From Phytoseiulus persimilis (Eukaryota > Arthropoda > Arachnida > Mesostigmata > Phytoseiidae): a stretch of 64,000 bases of DNA. The translations under genes were made by a program, and so were the position numbers. Shown in pieces: positions 36,401-47,931 of this stretch (its first letter is position 1; every line of letters starts with the position of its first letter). The notes under the pieces were generated by a model. The model worked only from the letters and a program-made list of their open reading frames with translations, was not told where the DNA came from and did no database searches. The stretch is from positions 37,382,745 through 37,446,744 of the forward strand of contig CM075102.1 of the NCBI GenBank assembly GCA_037576195.1. Reading direction: 5' to 3'.

Positions 36401-37900
36401 ATGGCTTCGCACTTCTCCCCTTCTTTGACGTCTCTGCGATCGACAGACTTTCTTTCAGATGTACTTCATTCATCTGCTTCACTTCCGTTCTCGCTGAGCC
36501 TCATTGCTGTATCGCTTCCAAATTATGATGTATCTTTTCGATTTGCGTAATATCATGTTTGTGTGCTTCAATGCATGTCATGTTCGAACGGACGTATATC
36601 TCTGCATGTGAGCATGTCTTCCCCGTTTTTCACATGTAAAGACTGTGACTGGGGATGAGTTCCCGAGAAGACCGCCAAACGAGCGGAATACTCAGGAGTA
36701 TGGTCACAGGACAGGTCGGACATCTTTCTTGGCGGTTTGAAACGATTACGAACGCTCCCCAGGATTCCGGGACTCCTTGACGAATATCAAGAATAGTATC
36801 TCCATTGTTTTGAGTCATTGTGAATCTACGCCATATCATGTTCTAAGCAACAATGTGCAGATCCCGCTCGCACGGTAACCCCTTCCGAGGCTCTCTGTGG
36901 TGGTACGACTCAGCACAATTCTCGGAGTATGCTGATGAAGCCGAAGGCGATTCGAACGATGATCATTGAATGCCTCGCCAAGGTCATGAATTCTGATGAA
37001 CTAGCTGCTCTAGATGATTCGTCACACTTCGTTGTACCAAATCACTGTCGCGTCGAGACCTACGATTGGAGAGGCGGCTCCAGCGACGGTGCAGGCATTC
37101 CTAATCCATTACGGAACGAATTATCCAATCCAATCCAATTATGTCGGGATAAAGTCGAGCCGCATGCGTGGAGGTTACAGGAACTGGATAGCTCCAAATA
37201 CCAAATCTGTTGAATTCGGAACCTATCATCACAGAACGCAACTCTAAAGGTCAGTTCCTCAGTCTTCTCATTCAAAGAACTGACCTTCGCGTGCGTAGAC
37301 TGAGGTCGTTTGGCTTCGGAGAGGAAACACAGGGCATGGTGAGTTGGTCAGCACAAAGCAACGACCAGCCGCGGTCAAGAGAGACCTCTCGGCCGGATTA
37401 TCATGGACGGACTCGGCCAGTTGAAACATATCAAGCGTACCCCGTCTTGGGGAAGCTTTCGCCTAAGCTCTGAGCGATGATTGCTTCGTCGGACGAGGCA
37501 AAGACATCCCAAGGGGGAAACTCCGAAGCTTGAATTGTTATGCAAATCAGACTTCGTGCTTAAGTTCTGCGTTTGCGTGCACTCGGAGCGATTTGTTCGA
37601 TAGACAGATATTGAATACGTATAATGAAAGACTCGAGCAGTGAGCGGTGAGAGTGAAGTTTTTAATCGCAGGAATATCGGGCGAACTTCGAGGATGAAGC
37701 CGGGAGAAGCATGATTGGTGACTTGTTCCAAATGCGAACGTTCATGGCGGGAGGTGATACTTTAGGGGACATGGAGCATCGGATCGGCTCACACCTTGTA
37801 GAACGGCTCGACCTTGAGCTTTGAGTTGGAGGCCTGGTTTCAAGGGAGGAGAGAACGGGTGAGACATCTCGGCTGAAGATTCGAAGACGAATTCGACTTG
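33480..37900. other. Spacer between the ZNFX1 paralogues
   Basis: Contains the upstream region of paralogue A and the 3' flank of paralogue B. Minus-strand open frames at 34,106-34,537, 34,539-34,865, 35,064-35,483 and 35,718-36,060 read like protein in places (for example QYLWAGENFSELCGYR and GRALDGLLIEESS). They have no recognisable domain and I could not join them. 36,100-36,900 shows nothing. Confidence 0.3.
37247..37287. repeat. Small perfect hairpin
   Basis: AAGGTCAGTTC (37247-37257) and GAACTGACCTT (37277-37287) are perfect inverted repeats around a 19-base loop. Too short to be a miRNA precursor by itself. Confidence 0.4.
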
Positions 37901-40900
37901 TTATGTTTCCAGACGCACCTTGAGCAACGCGCTCGCGCTGATCACAGAGAACCTCCCTTCAGCAAATATCAAATCCAACAGTTGGGTTTGCACGCTCTTT
38001 GCAACTAGCGGCAACATGGCAACAAATTTCAGTCTGAGCGCTTGGGTGGAGATGTCATCGAGCACTGAGACGCTCAATGGGCTCTGAGCATCACAAAACA
38101 TGGCTTCGGTTAAGGCGCACCACGACCTTCCAGATTCCATATTGAGATTCATGGCAGAGATATTTACTTGTTGTACCGAAACGGTTACAACCTATGGCTC
38201 TGGGCTGATTCATTCCCACGTTACCTCTGAGTCTTCATTTTCTCCCACCATGTCGCTCAAATCTTCGAAAGTATCCCGCGTCAGGAGGAAGGTTTTTTCT
38301 CGCACGGCTCTGCTGCCAACGAAACAGGGTTTGTTTCGCGAAAGAGCTCCGCAGAGTTCAACGAGCGACTTGAGCACCTGAAGAAAAAAACGGTGATAAT
38401 GATCGAACTTAGTCCATCCACCCATCGGCGGAGAGGTGATGCAGCAGACCGCCCTATTCGAGACCAGGAACATCTTAAAACACACCTGAAAAACCAAATC
38501 GCAGAGCAACACGTCTTCTGAATTCGCTCGCTTCAACCGCGTAGTCAAGTCTGCGAGAATCTGAGAAGCGTGGTATCGAACCATTTCCCGATCCTTCGTG
38601 TCTTCTTTCAATTCGCTGATCAGGATTCCAGCTCTGAAGTTGTTTATTTCGGCCAGAAGGTCTTCGTGAGCGTGTTCCGCGTCGCGATGCCTCTTCGCAT
38701 CACATAGGGATTTTCGGTAAATGCGGTTGTAAACATAGTTGTACCGCCTCCAGACTCCAGGAACATCCTCATTGCAATTGATGCACCGCGGCGTGCCAAC
38801 AGTCCAAGAGGCCATGACTCTATCCATAACCTCGGCATCGACCACGTGATTGCAACCGGGGATCTGGAGGAACTTCCCACTGAGCTCCACCAAGCCGAAC
38901 AGTGCTTTCATGCGTTTTGGCTTGCATCGGAAGCAAGGGACGCAAGGTTCATTGCACAGACCCTCGCACAGATGATCACATTTTTCATGTTTCTTGGTGC
39001 ATTTTTGCTCGCATGGTTCGCAGTCGCATTCCCAACAGGTTTTGGCTGCGCAACTCTGATGCGGGCAGTGATCAACACCCTTCCGGCGACAAGTCTGGCT
39101 CCTGGACGAGCAAGGTTCGCCGCATTTTTTCTCGCAGTGGCCGTGCCCGCAAAGTCTTTGGCATGGGGCTTCGCAAGGACCGCAACGTTGTTCACATTTT
39201 CCCTTGCAAAGATGACCGCAGGGAAGGGTCTTCGAGCAATCCGATCGGCACGGTCTGTGTCTTTGGCCGCCTCTGCATTTAGTGCAGTTTCCGGTGCATG
39301 TATGGCCGCAGCGATGAACAAATTCACAAGGTTGATTGCACTTCACGTTGAGGTCTCCGAGGGTCCCTCTGCAGACCTGGTCGACCTTGTGGCCACACTT
39401 CAGCACGTTCTCTATTTTCTCCTTGCAATCGCCGGAAATCTCTTCCACTGATCTCAAGTCGGAACACCGGACGTCCATGGTGTGGCAACAGCCTAATGTC
39501 TCCGTCCTGCCAACTGGACAAAGTTTGCGGACGAAATAGGGACTCCGAGACGAAGGACAAACGACACTGACCTCGTGTCCGCAGGGAGAAGTGACGCTAA
39601 GAATGATTTCACACAGTGACAGAAGGCGAGCTTCGTCGTACCGCTTACCGCATGCGACTTCAACGGGATGACTGCACGATGCCTCGATGAAAATCTGCTC
39701 GCTGCAAGCTAGCATCATTCTGCGCAGGTCGACCTCGTTTCGGGCTCTAAGACACATCGTCAGGCAGACGTGTCCGCACGCTAGCTCGACCTCGACGGTC
39801 TCCGTACAGAACTGGGCGGCGTTCGGGGATAATTTGCAAGCTGTGCTCACTCTGTGTCCGCAAGTTGCAATCGCCTCGACCGGGATCTCGCATTTGAAAG
39901 TTTCGTCGATTATAGCCGACTCGTTGGTAGATAGATAGCAATCCAAAAGACGGCGGTGTCCACACACCAGTTCAACTTCGACCGGCTGCTTGCAGGAATA
40001 TACCTCGAGGTTCTGGTTTTCCCTACAAGACATTGTCTTGACATGCCCACAGGGAAGCACGACGTTCGCCACTTTCGTCATACAGCTAGCTGTGAGTAAA
40101 TCCATTCTTAACGTAAGACGGCATCGAACATTGGCAGAGTGGCCGCAAGTGAGCTGAGCCTCAACTTTGATTTTGCAGAAACTCTGGGACCTTCCTTGTT
40201 CTTGAGCTCCACAGGCTACCACGGCATGATGATCGCAGTCCCGAGTTATGGGTACCTCCACCATGCAGTTCTGAGTGCAAGGCATGCTGCAGAGGGAGCC
40301 GCAACGATGTCCACACTCGAGCTCTTTTTGACAACGCTCGCGACATTGCAACGAATTGGAAGGCATGGCGCACGGTCCATTGTCTGTATGTCCGCAGGCC
40401 AAGACTTTTGGCACGATTTCCCCACAAGCTCCGTGTTCCTGGAAGCAGCTCTTCCGGCAACGGTGGCCGCAGTCTGGATGGACGTATAAACACGTCTTGC
40501 GGCACGTTGGATGGGGACCTACATGACAAGGCTGAGAGCAGCGATGGTCACATTCTAGGAGAGAATCGCAGGCTTTCAGACAACAGCCGTGGGGCATCTG
40601 TTGCCCGAATTCTTCGGGCGTTCGCACTTGAGCCATGGTTCCGTGGGTAGGGCATCTCAACTCCAAGTGCCCATTGACGGCACCCATCTCGTTCAGAGTG
40701 TTTAAGATGGCTTCCCACACTGGTGATCGTTTCGCGTAAGATACGAAATCTCCGAAGCAGAAAAGACCTTTCCTCGCCCGAGAAAGCGCAACACAGACTC
40801 GATTAGATTTCGCCAGGAACCCTATCTCGTTCTGTGCGTTGCATCGGACGAAAGAGACGATCACGATGTCACTTTCCTCTCCTTGATAATCATCGATGGT

Positions 40901-43900
40901 GGAGACGCGCACGCCTGTGGGGAGAAAAAATGACAAACTTAACGGAATAACAATTTCTCCGCTCGATCAGCGGATGAGATGGAACAACTGGCAAAAGACG
41001 GGAACGGAGAGGAAGACGGGAACGGAGGGGAAGACGGGATAGGTTTAGACTACGATTGATTGAAGATGGAGAGCGGGCACAGTCCTCACCGGGGTTGCTC
41101 CGTCGGAGCAAATCGTAGACGTGAGACTGTTGTCCGGCGTAAGCGCAGAGAACCACGATCTGTCGAGATCCATATCCTTGGTGGGCCAAGTGCTCGAGCA
41201 GAGCGCAGATCATAGTCGCCTCAAAGTGGTTCGATTTCGAAGCAGAATGTGAGCCGTTCACCCGTTCGCTGCATTTATGCGACAAGAACTGGAGGTCTTT
41301 CGACATGCCTTGGGAGATCTCAAGATAAGTTTGTTGTCTAGTAGGAATTTGGAGCATCCCAGCCGAAAACCAGAGTCTAACCTCGGATGCTGTCCAGTTC
41401 GTTCACTCTCGGCGATGACGTGATATTGTCATAAATATGAGGGACCAGGAGTTTCAAGAATTCATCTCTCATCCGATGCTGCACATTCAACGTGACGTAG
41501 GGCATGCCGTTATTTACTAATCGTTCGAAAAGCGACACGCCGAAGTTGAAGCTTCTCTCCAGTCTGTAATTATTGATGCAGGGAGAAAGCTGCTTGTGGT
41601 CGCCGATTAGTATGATCTGCTGTGTTTTCCGCGGCAGGATCGCCACGAGATGCGATTCCAATATTTCCGCGGCCTCCTCAACCACAATTATGTTGCAGTC
41701 CAGTTCCTGCAGCAGCTCTCTCCTTTTCGCAGCTCCAGTGGTTGTCAGACCGATAATCCTCTTCGATCGAAGCATTGCAGCGCTTTGCGTGGCCCTCAAG
41801 CGGTTGACAACATTCGCATCCTCCCTGTAGAATAGAGTTTCGCTGACACTCACCGAATAACACCATTGACGGGACAACAACCGCAGGAAACTTCGGAAGA
41901 AAACAACACACGCGAGTTTGTTCGAGCAGCGGTTATGGGCCTCGGCCAATCGCTTCTTGGTATTCTGGCGTTTTTCCTCGAACTTCGACGGATCTGACAA
42001 GTCATCTTTGTTCAAACCAGAGTTAGGGTTCTCCAATACTTTTTTCCAATGGAGAGTTGCATAGAAACGCCATTTTTCGTCGAGTGTGAGAGGCTGACGA
42101 GGTTTTTCGCCCTGCGCACAGAAATCATCGCCAGGTTGGTCAATATGCTCATGTACAACCGCCACTCGAATCTCGATCACTCAGATTGAAGATCAGGAAA
42201 AGTTATTTTCAGAACTTCCTCACCTCATTGAAATACTTGTACATGAGTTTTTGTGAAACTCTCCCAAAAGCATATCGATTCAGAGGTCGGATCTTTTGCA
42301 TCATGTCCGCGATAGCTTTTTCTAGAATATCTCCGCTGGACATCCTGGCGCCGATGTAGGCTTCCTACGGGAAGAGGGAACATCGAATTTTGGCTGTAGC
42401 CCCATGTTTCTAGCCGGATACGAGGCGCATTTTTCTAAAACTCACTATCGGGTCATCGGACGACTTAGAGCTGCCTTCAATGAAGTCATTTCTCGCGATG
42501 GCTCCCTGGCACAACGTCGAGACTTCCAGAAACTCCGGAAGGTCAGGAAGTTTCGCGAACTCATCGCTCAGTTTGATTATTTCGCTTCTGCGGAAAAGCG
42601 TCCGCCTGGCAAAGTAAGACGATGCGTTCATTGTCTAAGAAAATTGCGATCAGTCCACTCAGCCATCTGGGAAGATTCCTCTCTGCCAGCTTTGTGGCGT
42701 CCGAAGTACCGACCCCTCTATGACGCCCAGGAGTGCCTCTGTTTCCTTGAGTTTCTTGCGATTCTTGACCATGCGGTCGTAGCACGCATTCCTCTTCTTC
42801 CTATCTTCTGCATTCAACCACGTTTTGTGTTGCATCTCGATCTTCAAATTCTCGAAACTATAGGGGGCCAGCTTCTCTGACTTGCTCCGACCACCGATTC
42901 GAACAATCGACCGAGTGAAGTACAGCATACCTGTGTCGTTGGGAATTCGTGTTTCGGTTAAACCTGACTTTAGATGAGGCTGATGATTAGACTGAGATTT
43001 ACGGTTCTCCATACCTTCGAGGAATTGGTCGAGGGCGTGATTTGTATAACAGACAACCAACACCGGCGTTTCAGTAACTTTATGCTTGAGGATTGACTCC
43101 ACTATGCGCAAACCGACGAACGTTTTTCCCGTTCCCGGAGGACCTTGGATGAGGCACACTCTCCTAGACATTGTCTGAGAGAAAGCTTCAAACTGGGAAC
43201 GATTCATAAGGCGGATGTTTTCGTTCATCAAGCCTTTCCGATCAACGCGCCGCCAATGCCCCGGTACGGTGTCGTCTATTTCGCAACCTACGATCGATGA
43301 TTGAAACGGAAGCTCGGCTATCATTTTCAAAGCATCTAGCGTGTGCCGGAAAGCCTCGTAGTACGCCGACTTCAAAAGCAGCAGCTGATGGCTATCCGAT
43401 GACTTCAACGTCAAACTATCGTTCGAGTCGCAGAATTCAAGCTTCACGTAACCTGAAACAAGAACGTGAAATTCAAACCCTGAAGGCTATATTAGGTACC
43501 ATTGTCCTACAATACAAGTAAGTGAAGTATGGGGTTATCGCCTCTCATACCGGACGATCATGCTCGCATCCTGAACAAAACGTACCCCCCTCGACATCCA
43601 GGCAGGTTAAATAAATGAAACCGTTCAAGCCTTCTCTGGGAAGTGCTACCAATACTCCGGTCTTGAATTCTTGCAGTTTGCCGTGGTTTGAGGTCATCTT
43701 GAAAGTTATCGTCCCAAACTACAAAACGAAGGTTTATTGTGCACCTCTTATTATGCTCTCGGGGTGATGGGGAGCCGGGTCGGAGCTCCCCGTGACTTTG
43801 TGGGCTCCGGATATATCGCATGAATCATTAACCTCGTCCACAACATTGTTGTCTCCGACTCTCGCTGCGGTGAACGAGACCAGATCATGACTGAAACTGC

Positions 43901-45143
43901 CTCTTCTGAGGTCTCGGATCCCATTCCTGAGCGCACTGATGTATTCCTCTCGCAGGAGGCGATAATGAACGTCCAGATAGTCCTCTAAACTCCTGAAGGG
44001 ACCTGAGACGAGGATGGGCAGCTCATTATAGTTCAATAGAGTCCGAATCGTGGGGAGGAGCGCGATGTGCCACTCCCTTCACCTTTTTCGATGTTAGGCC
44101 GCAGGAACGGGAGTTCCCCTACGACATCCTGAGTCCGTGGGTAGGATGGGATCAAGCGGAAATCGTCTGGCGGTGAGTAGCCGCTCGGATAGCCGGCAAT
44201 GAATTTCTCTTCGAAATCCTCCACAGCGTATTTCTCGAGCAACTTGTCGACACAGTCGGTCAACACGGCAAAAGATTCCGTGTCCGCTGAAGTGTGCTCC
44301 TTCTTTCGGAATCGACGGTAAAAATCGCATGCAATTCTTTCGAATATCGGCGCTCGTGGTCGGGTCCAGCATGTCTGCCAACATAGAACGAGTTAACACA
44401 AGTTCTGTCAAACTCAGGGTCTTTATGTACGTTCTGCTCGATGAACGGCCGCTTCCGTCGGGATGCCCGGAAGATTTCGGCATGATCCATGTTAAATGTC
44501 GTGGCTCACCCTGATTAGTGCGATATAGCGGCAAATGATTAGAATATCATCGTGTTCGTAACACTCTGCTTCCAGGAGTCCGACGAGAGCTGATCTGAGT
44601 TCTCTGTGCTCCAAGGTTCGCACTAGGAATTTCTCTAGATCGTTGGAAGGCGCAGCTCGATGCACCACAAAATCGAGAACGTCGAGTACTTCGGAGAGAC
44701 TCTGAGCTAGAAGGAAACAGATGCATGATTTTGCTGTGCTTGACTTCCAGCCATCTTAATCAGTCACCTCCAGCGTTAATATCCCAATTGAACTTGTAAG
44801 AAAACTGGAGGGGGCTCACGTGAGAGCTCTGTTTGTGATAGGACGGCGAACCACGATGCTTCAAGAACGGCCCGCAGTGGATCCTCGGCTTCCTCCGCGA
44901 GGCTGACAATCCTCCCGATTGCGACGGCATTCTCTGAACCGAGGACTCCTGGACAACAGAGCAAGTATTGATGTCGAGCGACGACCAGCGATCAGAGGCT
45001 TAGTCTGGGACAAGCATCATCATGTCTAATCACCATTGAAATCTCTACGAGGGATACTCACCGTCCTCAAATTGTTTTTCCGTGTTGAAAACCTTGCTGA
45101 TCGTACTTTGCTTTCCAACAGTTTGCCACTCCCCGGCAGACAT
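37901..45143 (-). CDS. ZNFX1: ZNFX1-like SF1 helicase with NFX1-type zinc fingers, paralogue B
   Basis: Minus-strand gene from ATG 45143 (MSAGEWQTVGKQ) to about TAA 37901. The first exons are 45143..45062, 44948..44820 and 44706..44510, with matching phases. The helicase core has Walker A GPPGTGKT near 43.13 kb, CYTNHALDQFLEG, VEEAAEILE near 41.67 kb, LIGDHKQLSP, VQHRMRDE, STIDDYQGEE near 40.9 kb and RVCVALSRARKG near 40.78 kb. About 17 CGH/CDH/CSH NFX1-type finger units follow (38.9-40.6 kb), then a charged helical tail. All ATPase motifs are intact, so an active RNA helicase is expected, probably in dsRNA or small-RNA surveillance. A 2.7-kb stretch (38,210-40,936) has no frame break. Several introns are stop-free and in frame (for example after FLEG near 43.02 kb and after LVFQ near 38.49 kb), so naive translation overstates the exons. 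The exact last exon is uncertain. Confidence 0.9.
40990..41042. repeat. Short tandem repeat in a ZNFX1-B intron
   Basis: About two and a half copies of a 20-base unit of the type GACGGGAACGGAGAGGAA, purine-rich on the plus strand, inside an intron just upstream (in gene sense) of the DDYQGEE-coding exon. Confidence 0.55.
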
Positions 45144-45339
45144 TTTGTCTGCAACAAACGGAAGGAGTCGAAAAATGTGATTTCAGTGAGATGCTCTGAA
45201 CCACCTTTGGTCTGGTAGGCATGTCTCATCGCGCTTTGTGATCCGAGTTGGTGAGTATTCCCTGCTCAGGCGGGACGAGTCTCACACCACCTGAGACGTC
45301 TTCCCAGGTCTCCGTAGATGGATTCTCCTTCCAGCAACT

Positions 45340-45777
45340 GGTCTACAGAGTGGTCAACGTAAGTCGGGAATTTTCTTACCCTTCCTTCTTTTGGTCATAA
45401 CTTGGTCAAAAATGGTTCGACTCTGAAAATCTTTGTTATGATCGATAGCTGAAAGGACGGCGCATCTTCCAAGCTTGATGGGCTTCAATCGGTTGGGAAG
45501 TCACTTTCCTGGAGAGCAGCGAAAAATGCCAATTTTTTTTCTCAAACATTTTCAGAAATTTGCTCTTGAAACGTCTTAAGTGAACCGATCCAGTTCGTCA
45601 CCATTCCTTCGGATGCAGCAAAGGATGCTCCTTATTCAAGCTGGGAAAGAGCTTTTTTCTTTTCAGCTATCGAACAAAGAAAAGATTTCCAGAATCGGAA
45701 CATTTTTGACCGAAATATGACCAAAATAAGGGAGGGTGAGAAAACTCCCGACTCACGTTGACCACCCTGTAGACACC
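45340..45777. mobile_element. Hairpin MITE-like element (long terminal inverted repeats)
   Basis: The left arm starting GGTCTACAGAGTGGTCAACG (45340) and the right arm ending CACGTTGACCACCCTGTAGACACC are imperfect inverted repeats. The match continues inward through TTTTGGTCATAACTTGGTCAAAAATG and its counterpart to TCGATAGCTGAAA (45442-45454) against its mirror near 45661-45673. Arms are at least 115 bases with roughly 80% identity by eye, centred on 45558. No transposase is encoded. It starts about 200 bases upstream of the ZNFX1-B start codon. Confidence 0.65.
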
Positions 45778-46087
45778 TCGACAAGAAAAAAACTCTTCAA
45801 GTGTCTCCAGTTGTCTGACCAGGAAACAGTGCTTATCTTTGTGCCAGATCCCAACATGATATTCTCGGAATGGCTCATGAAATCAATGGAGGATCGTGGA
45901 GGGCTCCTGCGACATAGTTTGCTCAGTCTTGGGATCAGGCGTTCCCCCGCCCCACCGGTAGATTTAGGCTCCCATGCCCAGTAGCAGCCGATCTGTTCAT
46001 CGGATGGCTGTTGCCGGCATGATGCGTAATCGAAGATGATTCTGGTGATTTGATCCCGTTTGTCTCTGGCTGCCGCCCGTCTGACTC

Positions 46088-46725
46088 CGGTCTAGGGCAT
46101 TTTGGCGCTGGACATTTTGGCGCAACGGACATTTTGGCGCAGGACGTTTTGGCGCAGATTCAGATGAAGCACCCAGGATTCCTCGGAACAGTATTGTTCA
46201 GTGGCTATCGATGCTTCATGTGGCGGATGTGACCACCGGAGCTTCCATCGATAGTCTCCGTTCCCTCATGCACGAAAAAATTCGCTCAAATCGCTCACTT
46301 CGAAAGTTATCCACTCTCAAATGCGCAGGCGCCGTCGGGGCAGACTAGGCAGTAATTCTCAGTGAAATAACGCATTGAAGCGTGAGCTTCCGATCGGAAT
46401 GTTGACGTACGCTGAGAGAACAGTGTGGGACTCGGTCGGAACGTATTTCACGATGTCCACAGCTATCACTTGTCTATCTGAGCGACGGATTCGTGGTCCC
46501 ACATCCCACTTTCATTGTAGGTCGCCCGGAAGCTGTCAACATCTTATTGACCCTCATGGAAAGCACTGACATCGGGATCTCTCAAAGCGGTTCGATTCCT
46601 TTCAAGAACAGTTTCAACCGCGAGCGGTGCTCTGATGATCTTATTATCGCAAAAAAGCATCGGTAGCTCATGTGAGCTCCATCTGAATCTGCGCGAAAAT
46701 GTCCGTTGCGCGAAAATGTCCGGGT
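46088..46725. mobile_element. Fold-back (Mutator-like) non-autonomous element
   Basis: The left end has four tandem units of the type GGACATTTTGGCGCA (46095-46155). The right end has two units in inverse orientation (TGCGCGAAAATGTCC type, 46690-46722). After the units both arms continue with GATTCAGATG. The element is bounded by an 11-base direct repeat CCGTCTGACTC (46077-46087 and 46726-46736), a plausible target-site duplication. Long tandem-unit ends with a 9-11-base duplication suggest a Mutator-like fold-back element; the superfamily is inference. Confidence 0.6.
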
Positions 46726-46775
46726 CCGTCTGACTCACCCATCGTGAGCTCGAGTCTTTCGGGTTTTTCTTTCAG

Positions 46776-47006
46776 GTTCCCGAAGTCGTTGTCACTGTTG
46801 ACAGTTGCGCTCTCCCGTCAAACAATAACAACGCCCCGAATTTCTATTGGAGGGAGCAGCTTCTTCCACGTCTCACACAGCGCGGCCTCGACGAGATTGA
46901 CGGCACCGGCTGTGATGTCTTCCAGAGGAATACGGAGTTACGCGAGACTTCGATTCGAGGTTCGATACTCTGGCAAGTCGTATTCGCTGAACTCATCATA
47001 TGGTAG
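46776..47006 (+). CDS. Candidate terminal exon of an unknown gene
   Basis: A strong acceptor (TTTTTCTTTCAG) is followed by 76 open codons ending in TAG. The start VPEVVVTVDSC and the later NFYWREQLLPRLTQRGLDE read like folded protein. No upstream partner exon was identified, partly because a mobile element lies just before it, and no AATAAA follows. Could be chance. Confidence 0.22.
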   Translation, partial: VPEVVVTVDSCALPSNNNNAPNFYWREQLLPRLTQRGLDEIDGTGCDVFQRNTELRETSIRGSILWQVVFAELIIW

Positions 47007-47303
47007 TGTTCTTTTAGGCTCCCACCGCGTCGAGGCGAGCCAAGAGAACTCGTCGGCGCAGAGAGCGACGTCGCGTTAACGACGGGCCGTTGCCGGCTTG
47101 TTTTTTCGTTTCCTGGTGCTCTCCGGAACCCCTCTCCCCATCCGCCGCCTTTCTGGCGATCGCTTTTTACGCCATTTCAGCGACTTTGTCTTGGTGGGAG
47201 CCTAAAGGAAAAATACCCATCATATATTCGACCTGAAAAACCATATCTGAGGAGCTTCCCTCCTATCGAACCCGAATATTCCAGTTATTTCCGATGAATA
47301 GAC

Positions 47304-47621
47304 ATGGCAGACTACCTGGACCCGATACTGGCGATGAGTTCTTCAGCGCGATCTTCCTCAAGTAGTGACTTCCCAATTTCGGTGGATTGCGGTTCTTTCT
47401 CTGGGCACGGAGATGTTCACAGCTGTATAGACCGTTACGTTTCCAGGATAGTAGCCTACATAGCGGGACAGGGAGAGAAGAAACCGCTCCTGTCAGAGCA
47501 CGAGACTCAAACAACCCCGATTTGGGTGGATCTCGCCACCACGCCGCGTCGTTGTAGCCACTTCAGATTAGAACAGATCCACCGAAACGTGTGGTTCGCG
47601 GTGCAAGATATCAAGAGATAG
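47304..47621 (+). CDS. Hypothetical 105-residue protein
   Basis: ATG in good context (GACATGG). Begins MADYLDPILAMSS, then a serine run and IDRYVSRIVAYIAGQ. No domain recognised. It may continue by splicing into the open stretch at 47,632-47,931, which reads plausibly (GKKFGVAPRLSTWKPRR). Confidence 0.3.
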   Translation: MADYLDPILAMSSSARSSSSSDFPISVDCGSFSGHGDVHSCIDRYVSRIVAYIAGQGEKKPLLSEHETQTTPIWVDLATTPRRCSHFRLEQIHRNVWFAVQDIKR

Positions 47622-47931
47622 AAATGAAGAGTTGTCTCACCGAAATAGGGTAATTTACCGAGCACTCCCTCTTTTCCCTACTCGAACTTCCCACAACGAG
47701 TTATTGTCGGAAGCCCATCCAATATTGTTATGCCAAAACACCGGGTCTCTACTGCCGCCGACGCCGTCGATGGAACGGAATCGTCACAGAATCATACGTA
47801 ACGGACATCTGGAGAACTCTCCGAAGATCACTGCAACTCCATTTCTGCTCTCGGAGACAGGGAAAAAGTTCGGCGTCGCTCCTCGTCTCTCCACTTGGAA
47901 ACCCCGGCGCTCTTTTTCTCCCGACAAGTAA

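Noticed and set aside
37247-37287. Hairpin as a microRNA gene
   Set aside because: Only 11 paired bases and no extended stem.
38887-39450. Plus-strand frames antisense to the ZNFX1-B zinc-finger array
   Set aside because: Cysteine/histidine-rich repeats on the minus strand keep the antisense frame open by composition; it has no domain of its own.
46699-47079. 126-codon plus-strand frame
   Set aside because: It starts inside the inverted end of the fold-back element and reads through the polypyrimidine tract and acceptor at 46775; another frame after that acceptor is more protein-like.
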